Below, one piece after another: positions 8,083 to 16,975 of a DNA stretch of 64,000 nucleotides. Origin of the DNA: Opitutia bacterium UBA7350 (lineage in GTDB: Bacteria > Verrucomicrobiota > Verrucomicrobiia > Opitutales > Coraliomargaritaceae); the NCBI GenBank assembly GCA_949524905.1, contig CATINC010000007.1, positions 124,001 to 188,000 on the forward strand, read 5' to 3'. The notes beneath the pieces are model-generated. The model saw nothing but the letters and a program-made list of their open reading frames with translations. It was not told the origin of the DNA and ran no database searches. Made by a program: the position numbers and the translations under genes. Positions within the stretch are counted from its first letter, which is position 1, and every line of letters starts with the position of its first letter.

Positions 8083-10395
8083 ATGAGCACCTCAGGCATC
8101 CCCGAGCAAAAAATTAGCGGAGTACTGGAGCGCATAATCTTTTTTAATGAAGAAAATGCCTATTGCGTCGCCGAAATTTCTGTCACAGAGGGACGCCCAC
8201 CCGTTACCGTCCTCGGTAATCTTCCCGGCATACAATGTGGTGAAACGCTTGCTCTAATTGGCCATTGGGTCCGTCACCCTAGCCATGGCGACCAATTCAA
8301 AGTTTCTAAGTTTAAATCTGAACTGCCTGCCTCGATTCACGGTATTCGCAAATACCTCGGCAGCGGCATGGTTCACGGAATCGGCAAATCCTATGCCCGC
8401 AAAATTGTAGATCATTTTGGCGCAGAGACCCTTCGCGTTATCAGCGAGGATTCAGGTCGCTTGCGCGAAGTCCCTGGCATTGGGAGCCAACGCGCCAAAT
8501 CTATCAAAGCCGCCTGGGAAGCACAGGTTGCTGTTCGCGATCTTATGATTTTTCTCCAAACTTACGGCGTTACCCCAAGTCAGTGTGTACGACTGGTTAA
8601 AAAATACGGCGCCAGCGCAAAACGCCTACTTCAAGATCAACCCTACCGCCTTGCCGAAGACATTGAGCGCATCGGTTTTAAAACAGCCGATAAACTCGCC
8701 CTAAACCTCGGCTTCCCGACAAATTGCAAAGAACGCATTGATGCAGGCATTCTTCACACCCTCAAAGGGCTTGAAGACGAGGGCCACTCTCTCGGCACCC
8801 ATGCCGCCATCATCGAACAGGCGATTCAATTGCTGCGCGTAGAACCCGAACTCATCCAACAACGCATCCGCGCCCTCTGTGACGAAGAACGCCTTTATGC
8901 CCTTCAGGCGCTCGACGAAAAACAAGAACTCCTCGGCCCCGCTTGCCAACGGCCAAGCCTCGCCGGAGCCGAAAAATGTATTGCCGATGCCGTGCATCGA
9001 ATCCATCAAACCGAGTCAACCATCCCATCCATCAAGCTTGAAGCTGCACTCAAATGGGCACAGGAAAAAGCCTCTCTAGAGTTTGCACCTCAACAAACCG
9101 CTGCCCTTTGCCAGGCCCTTAACTCTAAATTTAGCATTATCACCGGTGGCCCCGGCACCGGCAAGACAACGATTCTTCGCGCTCTGGTAGATATTCTTCG
9201 AGCTAAACGTGTCCGCATCGCCCTAGCCTCTCCAACTGGACGCGCTGCCCAACGTCTCGCCGAGGCTGCCGGCGCAGAAGCCTCCACTATCCACCGACTT
9301 CTTAAATACGATGGCGCAACTCGTAGCTTTACTTACGATGCCGATAACCCGCTTCCCTTCGATTTTCTCATCGTCGACGAAGCGAGTATGCTCGACACTC
9401 GATTGGCGGCCCAGCTCTTTCAAGCAATCCCTTCACCGGCGCATCTCCTCCTAGTAGGCGATGCCGACCAACTCCCTTCTGTCGGCCCCGGCAATGTTCT
9501 CGGTGACCTTATGGCCGCTCCACCTGCTTGCGTCACTCGGCTCGATACCATCTTTCGTCAAGGCGAGACCAGCGGCATTATCCGCACAGCCCACGCAATT
9601 CGCGCCGGAGAAACTCACCCCGACAAAACCCTTCAAAGCCTACGCGAGCTCGAACCTCAAGACGACTTTGTCTTCATCGAAGCTAATTCACCCGAACAAA
9701 CTGAAAAAGCAATTCGCTATCTTGCCACTGAATACATTCCGAAAACCCATCGCCTGGATCCTATTCGTGACTTACAAATTCTTTCTCCGATGCACCGTGG
9801 CTCCAGCGGAATTAGTGCTCTAAACCCAGAGATTCAGGAAACCCTCAACCCCGAAGCCAAAGCTCGCTCGCGAATGAACTCCGACCCCGACTACGCTCCA
9901 GCCCGTCAGTCACATTTTCGCGAAAAAACCCGCAAACCCCTTCCAGTTGCCCTTGAGTTCGGTAATGTCACCTACCGCATTGGTGACAAAATCATTCAAA
10001 ACCGGAATAACTACGACAAAAACATTTTCAACGGCGACACCGGTATTGTTCGCAGCATCGCCCCCGACAAATCTGGACTCACCATTAATTTTAACGGTGA
10101 ACAGATCGAATACACCAAGAGCGAGCTCGGTGAACTCCAGCTCGCCTACGCTATCAGCATCCACAAAAGCCAAGGGAGCGAATACCCCGCAGTTATTATC
10201 CCGCTCCTCAAGCAACACTTTATGATGTTGCAACGTAACCTCGTCTACACCGGCATTACCCGCGCCCGCCAAAAAGTTTACCTTGTCGGCGATCTTGAGG
10301 CCTATGCCATGGCTGTCCGAAATAATAAAACGCAGATCCGTCGCACATTCTTGCAGGCTCGCCTCCGCAACAACAATTCCAAAGCTCAAGATTGA
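8083..10395 (+). CDS. recD2: RecD2-family ATP-dependent 5'-3' DNA helicase
   Basis: This is a superfamily 1B helicase of the RecBC-independent RecD2/YrrC type, which unwinds DNA 5' to 3' in repair. The N-terminal region (1-330) has the RecD2-specific OB-like and helix-hairpin-helix segments, including GSGMVHGIGKSYARKIVDHF. Walker A is GGPGTGKT near residue 355, Walker B/DEAD-like is IVDEASMLD near 430, and motif VI region is AYAISIHKSQGSEYPAVIIP near 690. At 770 residues it is of normal length; a segment near residue 585-625, rich in Arg and Pro, looks like an added loop before the SH3-like domain. No RecB or RecC gene is near, consistent with the stand-alone form. Confidence 0.93.
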   Translation: MSTSGIPEQKISGVLERIIFFNEENAYCVAEISVTEGRPPVTVLGNLPGIQCGETLALIGHWVRHPSHGDQFKVSKFKSELPASIHGIRKYLGSGMVHGIGKSYARKIVDHFGAETLRVISEDSGRLREVPGIGSQRAKSIKAAWEAQVAVRDLMIFLQTYGVTPSQCVRLVKKYGASAKRLLQDQPYRLAEDIERIGFKTADKLALNLGFPTNCKERIDAGILHTLKGLEDEGHSLGTHAAIIEQAIQLLRVEPELIQQRIRALCDEERLYALQALDEKQELLGPACQRPSLAGAEKCIADAVHRIHQTESTIPSIKLEAALKWAQEKASLEFAPQQTAALCQALNSKFSIITGGPGTGKTTILRALVDILRAKRVRIALASPTGRAAQRLAEAAGAEASTIHRLLKYDGATRSFTYDADNPLPFDFLIVDEASMLDTRLAAQLFQAIPSPAHLLLVGDADQLPSVGPGNVLGDLMAAPPACVTRLDTIFRQGETSGIIRTAHAIRAGETHPDKTLQSLRELEPQDDFVFIEANSPEQTEKAIRYLATEYIPKTHRLDPIRDLQILSPMHRGSSGISALNPEIQETLNPEAKARSRMNSDPDYAPARQSHFREKTRKPLPVALEFGNVTYRIGDKIIQNRNNYDKNIFNGDTGIVRSIAPDKSGLTINFNGEQIEYTKSELGELQLAYAISIHKSQGSEYPAVIIPLLKQHFMMLQRNLVYTGITRARQKVYLVGDLEAYAMAVRNNKTQIRRTFLQARLRNNNSKAQD

Positions 10396-10398
10396 GCC

Positions 10399-10560
10399 AT
10401 GCCTTTGAAAACTTTACTCCCATACGCCCGGGTGATTGCCTACGCCGCTCTTGGCTATCTGTTGATACGCATCAACCTTAACACGGGGCATCCAGGTATG
10501 GCCATAGCGATGGCAGCCTTTACCGCATTTGCTATCGGGTTCACCCTTTTCCGTCGCTAG
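10399..10560 (+). CDS. Small two-helix membrane protein downstream of recD2
   Basis: A 53-codon frame begins three bases after the recD2 stop. It starts MPLKTLLPYARVIAYAAL and ends GFTLFRR, with two hydrophobic stretches (about residues 8-25 and 35-49) separated by a polar turn containing NTGHPG, so it resembles a small hairpin membrane protein. Its last 20 bases overlap the end of the convergent tcdA gene. I do not recognise the family. The tight spacing to recD2 and the clean hydrophobic pattern are the only support. Confidence 0.5.
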   Translation: MPLKTLLPYARVIAYAALGYLLIRINLNTGHPGMAIAMAAFTAFAIGFTLFRR

Positions 10561-11329
10561 GGTTGGCCACTCGGCGCACAACCTCAGACGCCAGCAAAAA
10601 TCCCATCGTGCCCGTCACGAAGGTCGCCGAACCATATCCTGCGTCACAATTTAAACGGTAATCTTCCCCGGCTTCTCGCTCCTCTGAAACAGTTCCATCT
10701 CCTTGCGGGAAAACTGGAAATTCGTCCGTGTAAACGCAATCAATTCCAAATTTCATACGCTTCAAGCGAGGAAAACCATACTCTCGCCGTAAACGTTTTC
10801 TAACCTGCAGCAAAAGGGGATCGTTGGTCGTGCGGGCTAAATCCGCTACCCGCACTCGAGTCGGGTCAATCCGACCGCCCCCACCACCACAGGTTAATAG
10901 CGATTGTCCGCAGTCCCGTGCCTGGGCAATCAACAAACACTTGTGCTGCGTAACATCAATGGCATCAACGACCCAATCATAAGCAGGCTCCAATAGTGCT
11001 GCTGCAGTCGCCTCCGTAAAAAAACGTTCCTCAATCTTCACCTTGCACTCAGGGGCAATTTCCTGAATGCGTTCTGCCAACACCGCTGCCTTAGGGCGAC
11101 CAACCGTTCCATTGTGCGCCTGCAATTGACGATTCACATTACTCAGGCAAACCTCGTCCATATCCACTAGAGTCAATGCCCCGATACCCGAACGCACCAA
11201 AGCTTCCACCGTCCAAGAGCCCACACCCCCCAGGCCAATGACCGCCACCCGCGCAGCCTGGAGGCGCGCTAAACCCTTCTTTCCATACAAACGGCCTAAA
11301 GCACCAAAACGTGTTTCGTAATCTGTCAT
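10541..11329 (-). CDS. tcdA: tRNA threonylcarbamoyladenosine dehydratase (ThiF/E1-like)
   Basis: TcdA (CsdL) activates the carboxyl group of t6A37 in ANN-decoding tRNAs with ATP and cyclises it to ct6A. The protein shows the E1-superfamily nucleotide-binding motif VIGLGGVGSW (about residues 31-40), the LVDMDEVCLSNVNRQ stretch (about 54-68) with the ATP-binding Asp, Asn and Arg, and the DAIDVTQHK motif near residue 122. The length of 262 residues is normal for TcdA and shorter than MoeB or ThiF proteins with rhodanese domains, and the order GRLYGKKGLARLQAA at the N-terminus is typical of TcdA. It ends inside the small gene that follows recD2. Confidence 0.9.
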   Translation of the reverse strand: MTDYETRFGALGRLYGKKGLARLQAARVAVIGLGGVGSWTVEALVRSGIGALTLVDMDEVCLSNVNRQLQAHNGTVGRPKAAVLAERIQEIAPECKVKIEERFFTEATAAALLEPAYDWVVDAIDVTQHKCLLIAQARDCGQSLLTCGGGGGRIDPTRVRVADLARTTNDPLLLQVRKRLRREYGFPRLKRMKFGIDCVYTDEFPVFPQGDGTVSEEREAGEDYRLNCDAGYGSATFVTGTMGFLLASEVVRRVANPSDGKG

Positions 11330-11415
11330 CTCGTTCTCTAGTTAGTCGACTGCCGCCATAATTTTGAAGCCAAAAAACACTTCACAAGCGGCCCAGCTGC
11401 CCTCATTCTGACAAA

Positions 11416-12174
11416 ATGTATACTCTTCAGGATATCGTTGCATACTGCGACACCCGCACACGGCGTACTGAAATTCAAGACTTCGAAGGTGCCTATAACG
11501 GTCTACAAATTGAAAATAATGGGTCCGTTAAAAAAATCGCGGCTAGCGTGGATGGCAGCACCGCCTCCTTCCAAGCCGCCATTGAAGCTGGAGCAGAACT
11601 TCTCATCTGCCACCATGGTCTGTTCTGGAATCCTCCCATACCCCTGGTTGGCCTCGCACTTACTAAAATTAAACTCGCGCTCGATCATAACCTAGCCGTC
11701 TACAGCTCTCACCTTCCCCTTGATTGCCACCCAGAAATTGGCAATAATGTATGCCTCGCCAAGACGCTTGGCCTCAACCCAATCGACACCTTTCTCCCTT
11801 ACGAAGGTCAAAATATTGCCATTGTTGCCGAAGCCCCCAAGGGCGGACGCAGGGAACTCACCCAAAAACTTAAGGCCTGCTTTCCCGAGACCTATCAAGC
11901 CATCGAGTACGGAAGCGAATCCCCGCAGCGGGTCGCCATTCTTACCGGCAGCGGGCAAAGCGCCTTGCCTCACCTCCAGCCCAATGAAATTGACACCCTT
12001 GTTACCGGCGAATTACGACAACATCACTTTTCCATGGCGCAGGAATTAGGCCTTAATCTGTACCCGTGCGGTCACTACGCCACAGAGGTCTTTGGCGTAC
12101 AAGCACTCGCCCAAGAGGTCTCAAAAAAACTCAACCTCGACTGGGTTTTTCTACATCAACCCTGCCCGCTTTAA
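11416..12174 (+). CDS. Nif3-like dinuclear metal centre protein
   Basis: This protein belongs to the Nif3/YbgI/DUF34 family, hexameric toroids with a dinuclear metal site. Some are annotated as GTP cyclohydrolase I type 2, but the true role is uncertain. The metal ligands are visible as ICHHGLFW (about residues 63-70), SSHLPLDCHPEIGNN (about 97-111) and, at the C-terminus, GELRQHHFSMAQELG with GHYATEVFG. The 252-residue length is that of the short form without the PII-like insert. The start is the ATG in CTGACAAAATG; no Shine-Dalgarno motif is visible. Confidence 0.9.
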   Translation: MYTLQDIVAYCDTRTRRTEIQDFEGAYNGLQIENNGSVKKIAASVDGSTASFQAAIEAGAELLICHHGLFWNPPIPLVGLALTKIKLALDHNLAVYSSHLPLDCHPEIGNNVCLAKTLGLNPIDTFLPYEGQNIAIVAEAPKGGRRELTQKLKACFPETYQAIEYGSESPQRVAILTGSGQSALPHLQPNEIDTLVTGELRQHHFSMAQELGLNLYPCGHYATEVFGVQALAQEVSKKLNLDWVFLHQPCPL

Positions 12175-12217
12175 GCGATTGCCATTTACCCCTCCACCCT
12201 GACAAAATGCTGATTAA

Positions 12218-12655
12218 ATGAAACGTATCGCAATCATCAATGGCCCCAATCTCGACCGCCTCGGCGTTCGCGAACCCGACATCTACGGAAGCGAAACCCT
12301 GACCGACCTCCAAAACCGCCTCACCGACGAAGCGGAAACCCAAGGCCTTGCGGTTCAATTTTACCAATCCAATCACGAAGGCTTCATCATTGATGAAATT
12401 AACACCGTTTATGCGGACGGCGAAGTGAATGGAATCATCATCAACCCCGGAGCCCTGACTCATACCAGCCTCGCCTTGCGCGACGCCCTTGCTGGAGCTG
12501 AGATACCCGCCATCGAGGTACACATCAGCAACATTTACCGTCGCGAGGAAATTCGCCAACATTCCATGACGGCGGAGGCCTGCCTTGCCGTCATCTCCGG
12601 CCTAGGCTTCGAAGGCTACAGTGCCGCTCTTCGTTACTTTGCCGCTTTGGACTGA
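12218..12655 (+). CDS. aroQ: Type II 3-dehydroquinate dehydratase
   Basis: AroQ catalyses the third step of the shikimate pathway, dehydrating 3-dehydroquinate to 3-dehydroshikimate. The N-terminal INGPNLDRLGVREPDIYG (residues 5-22) contains the catalytic Arg/Tyr lid, and the substrate loops NPGALTHTSLALRDAL (near residue 75) and EVHISNIYRREEIR (near 105) are typical. The 145-residue length fits the dodecameric type II enzyme. The last 22 bases overlap the convergent SNF2 gene. It follows the Nif3-family gene by 43 bases and may be co-transcribed with it. Confidence 0.94.
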   Translation: MKRIAIINGPNLDRLGVREPDIYGSETLTDLQNRLTDEAETQGLAVQFYQSNHEGFIIDEINTVYADGEVNGIIINPGALTHTSLALRDALAGAEIPAIEVHISNIYRREEIRQHSMTAEACLAVISGLGFEGYSAALRYFAALD

Positions 12656-15231
12656 GCCCCCACCGCCTGCATTTCATTTGCCGGCAGGAGTCGAGCAAGA
12701 TCCTCCAAGTCGGAAAAGTGTTCCTTTAGATCGCTTGCGCCTTTCAGCCCGCCCAAGGTATTTTCAAACAAAGTGCGTTTTTCACGCTTTAATTGCTGAA
12801 TGCGTGATTCCACCGTACCCTGCGTAATCATACGATAAACAAATACTCGCCGCGTCTGCCCAATGCGATGAATGCGATCGACCGCTTGATTCTCCACCGC
12901 AGGATTCCACCAGGGATCTAGAAGGAAACAATAATCTGCTGCATTTAAGGTGATCCCAGTTCCGCCTGCACGCAAACTCACCAGAATAACTGAAGGCCCT
13001 GCGGAATCCTGAAATTCCTTTACCGGCTTTTGCCGGTCTTTAGTGCTTCCCGTAAGCTCAAAAAATGCCACCTTCGGGAAACTCTTTTTCAAAACCGGCT
13101 TTAATCGCTGCAACAGTTGCACGAATTGGCTAAAGACCACCACCTTTCGTGCGCCGTCCCCGTTGAGTGCTTCTTCTAAATGCACAAGCAAGGTCTGCAC
13201 CTTTCCGCTTTGCATTAAATCTGCCTCAACCCCCGGAATGAGTCCGGGATCGCAACAGGCTTGTCGAAGACGCGTCAATAAAGAGAAAAAGTGCATGGAC
13301 TGGGTTTGCATTGCCGCCTGCAAATCCCTACCCAAGGTATTTAATCCAGCTGCTAACAATGCTTGATAAGTACTGCGTTGTAAATCTGTGATCGGGCAAA
13401 TCAAATCCATCTCCATCTTCGGCGGTAAATCTTTGCCAACCGAATCTTTCAAACGACGCAAAATGAAAGGAGAGATCTGCTTCCGCAAACGCTTTTCAAA
13501 AGCGGAAACTTTTCCGCTGTCCTTCTCCTGCAGGGCCACTTCAAACTTACTCCGCGTCCCCAAAAGTCCTGGCATCAAATAACGAAAAATAGTCCATAAA
13601 TCTAACATACGGTTTTCCAGAGGAGTCCCTGTCAGCGCGATGCGACATTCCGCTTCGATGGCACAACAAGCATGCGTCACTTTTGCCTCCGGGTTTTTGA
13701 TTTGCTGCGCTTCATCCAAAACTGAATAACCAAACCCCGAACCCTCCAATAAGTGCTTATGACGACGCAACTGGGTATAGCTCGCTATCCAGAGACGACT
13801 TGCATCTACTGTTTCGCCCTGCGCTACCTTAAAATCTGAACCCGTACGCAATACTGAAGTCTTTAATTCTGGATACCATCGAGCCGCTTCACTTTCCCAG
13901 ACCGGCACTACACTCGCCGGACATACAATTAAATTCTGCTTCCCCTCAATCGGGAAATGCTTAAGCAAGGTTAAAACCTGCAAAGTCTTTCCCAGGCCCA
14001 TCTCATCCGCCAGCAATCCATGGCATCCATGACGCTGCAGATTAGCAAGCCAACGCACCCCATGCCTCTGGTACTCCCTAAGAAAATCTGGCAGGTCTGC
14101 CTCCCCAACCTCCTTACTGCGCTCCGGATCCATACTCTTGCGCCAATGCTCCAGCACCCCGCCCAGTTCCAAGTGTGCTCCCTGCTCGCCAAATAATGAA
14201 AAAATCATATAACGCGGCCAAGTCTGCCCTTGTACGCCTGTGCCTACTTTCCACTCCGAAAGCGCCGCCGACTGCTCTGATTCAATTCGAACCAAGCCCA
14301 AGCCTTTTACCAGATGTGTCCCTCGACCAGCTCGCGCTAAACGCTGCATCACTTCATCCGTCAGCAAATCTTCCCCCAGTCGCATTTCCCAGTCCAAGGC
14401 AATTTTTGAAACCCCTGAAGCCGTGACCCGTCCCAGCACCTCCACCGATTGCACCCCCTCAGACATGCGTTCAGCCTCTGCATCCAGTTCTACCTCACCA
14501 AAGCGTTGCTTAATACGACTCAAGCCTCGCTTGAAAAACCCGGTAATCCGGTCTGCGTCATTCATCATGAAATCTCGCTGCGAACGTCGATAGGAAAATC
14601 CTGCTTCTTTTGCTAAAACCGTAAAGCGCACCAAGCGTTCACGCTCCTCGCTATTTGCGGCAGCCCCGCTACTAGACATCGCTGAAATACGCTTGTTTTT
14701 TTCTGCCTCCCAAAAAGCCTTCATGCGCAAACCAATTCCTTTGCCCTCAAAGCATACCTTCAAAGCTCGCTTGGGTATACTTTTCCTATGCCGTTCATTG
14801 GGCTTAGCGGGGGTCGCGTCAATTGCCCGCTCGTTTTTAGCATCCTGCTTATGGGTGGCCTTAGGCTCTTTCTCTTTTGGGGTATAAGGTAAGGGCGCAA
14901 TTTCATCGGCGATCAATTCCTCAACCTCATACAGCCCCGCTGCGGCTACGGCGCGACCCGTCGCCATATCCTCCGTTGAAGCCCGCACCTTGATGCTATC
15001 ATTGACCCATTCCACGACGGCATAACAGGTGTCTTTTCGCGCAAAAGCACAGTTAATAACAACATCCTCCACACCTAACTCCAAGCCCGTGATTTGACCT
15101 TCCCGGTAAATCTCTCGCCCACGCTCTAATTCCACCTCCGTGAATTGGGCCTCCCATTCAAGCACCACATACTCAAACCAACGTTCGAGAGTGGCCTCGT
15201 TATAAACACGACTGCATGCGCGAGTGGACAT
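12634..15231 (-). CDS. SNF2-family ATPase/helicase
   Basis: This 865-residue Swi2/Snf2-type DNA translocase has the Walker A motif DEMGLGKT (near residue 420), a DEAQ box (VLDEAQQIKNPEAK near 515), and the C-terminal helicase lobe with SLRAGGTGITLNAADYC and the SNF2 signature AVDRIHRIGQTRRVFVYR (near residue 790). The N-terminal 120 residues resemble the SWIM-domain region found in many bacterial members, but the zinc-binding Cys/His pattern is not visible. A basic, low-complexity linker follows (about 125-180). Bacterial SNF2 proteins are poorly understood; it is not next to restriction or defence genes. It overlaps aroQ at its 3' end. Confidence 0.9.
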   Translation of the reverse strand: MSTRACSRVYNEATLERWFEYVVLEWEAQFTEVELERGREIYREGQITGLELGVEDVVINCAFARKDTCYAVVEWVNDSIKVRASTEDMATGRAVAAAGLYEVEELIADEIAPLPYTPKEKEPKATHKQDAKNERAIDATPAKPNERHRKSIPKRALKVCFEGKGIGLRMKAFWEAEKNKRISAMSSSGAAANSEERERLVRFTVLAKEAGFSYRRSQRDFMMNDADRITGFFKRGLSRIKQRFGEVELDAEAERMSEGVQSVEVLGRVTASGVSKIALDWEMRLGEDLLTDEVMQRLARAGRGTHLVKGLGLVRIESEQSAALSEWKVGTGVQGQTWPRYMIFSLFGEQGAHLELGGVLEHWRKSMDPERSKEVGEADLPDFLREYQRHGVRWLANLQRHGCHGLLADEMGLGKTLQVLTLLKHFPIEGKQNLIVCPASVVPVWESEAARWYPELKTSVLRTGSDFKVAQGETVDASRLWIASYTQLRRHKHLLEGSGFGYSVLDEAQQIKNPEAKVTHACCAIEAECRIALTGTPLENRMLDLWTIFRYLMPGLLGTRSKFEVALQEKDSGKVSAFEKRLRKQISPFILRRLKDSVGKDLPPKMEMDLICPITDLQRSTYQALLAAGLNTLGRDLQAAMQTQSMHFFSLLTRLRQACCDPGLIPGVEADLMQSGKVQTLLVHLEEALNGDGARKVVVFSQFVQLLQRLKPVLKKSFPKVAFFELTGSTKDRQKPVKEFQDSAGPSVILVSLRAGGTGITLNAADYCFLLDPWWNPAVENQAVDRIHRIGQTRRVFVYRMITQGTVESRIQQLKREKRTLFENTLGGLKGASDLKEHFSDLEDLARLLPANEMQAVGAQSKAAK

Positions 15232-15304
15232 AAGGGTAAAATTAACCCCTCAGAGTAATCCTTCGAAGCTTTGCCCCGCAAGCGGTTTTTGAAAAAATGA
15301 TCCA

Positions 15305-15334
15305 CTTTTATTCACTCCACCTCAAAAATAAAAG
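15305..15334. repeat. 8-bp inverted repeat upstream of trpE
   Basis: Perfect arms CTTTTATT (15305-15312) and AATAAAAG (15327-15334) flank a 14-base loop, 40 bases ahead of trpE in the gap between divergently transcribed SNF2 and trpE genes. It could be an operator or a weak RNA hairpin; there is no Trp-rich leader peptide that I can see. Confidence 0.3.
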
Positions 15335-15373
15335 ATTCGACCTTGTGCGCGGGATATTCAATTTTCTCGCTTG

Positions 15374-16864
15374 ATGGAGATTCACCCCAGTCACGATGAA
15401 TTCAAAAGGTTGTCCCTTCAGGGCAATACCGTCCCCGTGTATCTTGATTTGACCGCCGACTGCGAAACCCCTCTCGGAGCATATGCCAAAATTCACCAAA
15501 ACGGACCTGCATTTCTTTTTGAATCCATTGTAGGTGGTGAACGTATCAGTCGTTACTCCTTCGTCGGAGCCAAACCACGCAAGATCTTCCGGATCTACGA
15601 AGATGAAACCCAAATCACAGCCCAGAACGGCGCAGTCGAAATAATCCCCACGCCCGCTGACCCACTCAGTTTGATTGAAAACGAGATGGCACAATACATT
15701 CCCGTAGATATTGAGGGGATGCCCCCCTTCTCGGGTGGTGCTGTTGGCTTTGTCGGGCATGAGTTTATTCACAGTATAGAACCCAGTGTCTCAAAACCTG
15801 TAGAAAACCCCCTAGCTTTGCCGGTACTCTACTATTTATTGACCGACTCCGTCTTAATTTTTGACCACGCCCGCCAAGTACTCCGCATCTGCGTACAAGC
15901 TCATACTCAGGCAGCCGATCCAGAGGGCTCGTATGCAGCTGCAGTTGATGAAATTAAACGTATTTACCAACTCCTCGATGCTCCCTCTAAACTACCTCAC
16001 CGCCCACTGGCAGAACCCCAAGCCATTGCCGTCCCTCAAGGTAATTTTACCCGCCCACAATTTGAGAATGCCGTCGAGACCGTAAAAGACTATATCCGCG
16101 CAGGAGATGTCATACAAACTGTTCTATCACAACGTTTTGAAAAAGAATTTAAGCCTGCACCACTCGACCTATACCGTTCTTTGCGCACCGTGAATCCGTC
16201 CCCCTATATGTTCCTAATCGAAGACCCTGATTTTGCAGTCGTGGGCGCCTCCCCCGAGGTTCATGTTCGCCTAACGGGTGAGCAGGTAGATATCCGTCCG
16301 ATTGCCGGAACTCGCCACCGTGGTAAATCCGAGCGTGAGGATCTTGAACTAGAGGCCGATTTGCTCGCTGATGCGAAGGAGAAAGCCGAACATTTAATGC
16401 TAGTCGACCTCGCTCGAAACGATATCGGTAGAGTGTGTCAGTACGGCACAGTTGAAGTCCCTGATTATATGGTCGTGGAACGTTATTCACACGTTATGCA
16501 CATTGTTTCTCAGGTAACTGGACGCATCCATCCCGACAAAAATGCCTATGACCTTATGCGGGCAACATTTCCCGCCGGAACTCTGAGCGGTGCACCCAAA
16601 GTGCGAGCACTTCAAATTATCGCAGAACTGGAAGCGTCTCAGCGAGGTCTTTACGGCGGAGCACTCGGCTACTTTGCTTATGGCGGCAACCATGATTCCT
16701 GTATTGGAATCCGCACCGCTGTGATTAAAAACGGAAAAATATACATTCAGTCGGGCGCTGGTCTCGTCGCCGACTCGGTGCCGGAAAATGAATTTATGGA
16801 AACCGTTAACAAAGCGAAAGGGATGCTTAAAGCAGTTGCCCTGGCAGAAGCGAGTTTTGCCTGA
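15374..16864 (+). CDS. trpE: Anthranilate synthase component I
   Basis: TrpE makes anthranilate from chorismate using ammonia supplied by TrpG. The protein shows the N-terminal domain with [14 protein letters not shown] (residues about 57-70, near the tryptophan-inhibition region), and the chorismate-binding domain with [22 protein letters not shown] (near 316), [16 protein letters not shown], and [18 protein letters not shown] near the C-terminus. The ATG at 15374 is preferred over the TTG at 15371. The 496 residues match the family. No other trp gene is in the window, so the gene is separated from trpG and the rest of the pathway. Confidence 0.93.
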   Translation: MEIHPSHDEFKRLSLQGNTVPVYLDLTADCETPLGAYAKIHQNGPAFLFESIVGGERISRYSFVGAKPRKIFRIYEDETQITAQNGAVEIIPTPADPLSLIENEMAQYIPVDIEGMPPFSGGAVGFVGHEFIHSIEPSVSKPVENPLALPVLYYLLTDSVLIFDHARQVLRICVQAHTQAADPEGSYAAAVDEIKRIYQLLDAPSKLPHRPLAEPQAIAVPQGNFTRPQFENAVETVKDYIRAGDVIQTVLSQRFEKEFKPAPLDLYRSLRTVNPSPYMFLIEDPDFAVVGASPEVHVRLTGEQVDIRPIAGTRHRGKSEREDLELEADLLADAKEKAEHLMLVDLARNDIGRVCQYGTVEVPDYMVVERYSHVMHIVSQVTGRIHPDKNAYDLMRATFPAGTLSGAPKVRALQIIAELEASQRGLYGGALGYFAYGGNHDSCIGIRTAVIKNGKIYIQSGAGLVADSVPENEFMETVNKAKGMLKAVALAEASFA

Positions 16865-16975
16865 TCAGTAGCCCAAACGGATCAAAACTCTTATTTTACG
16901 GCCAAACTGTAAGCTGGCAGCGCTTGAAGCGTTTAATATTTAATAGAAGACAGACCGCTCACTCAAACCCATACT

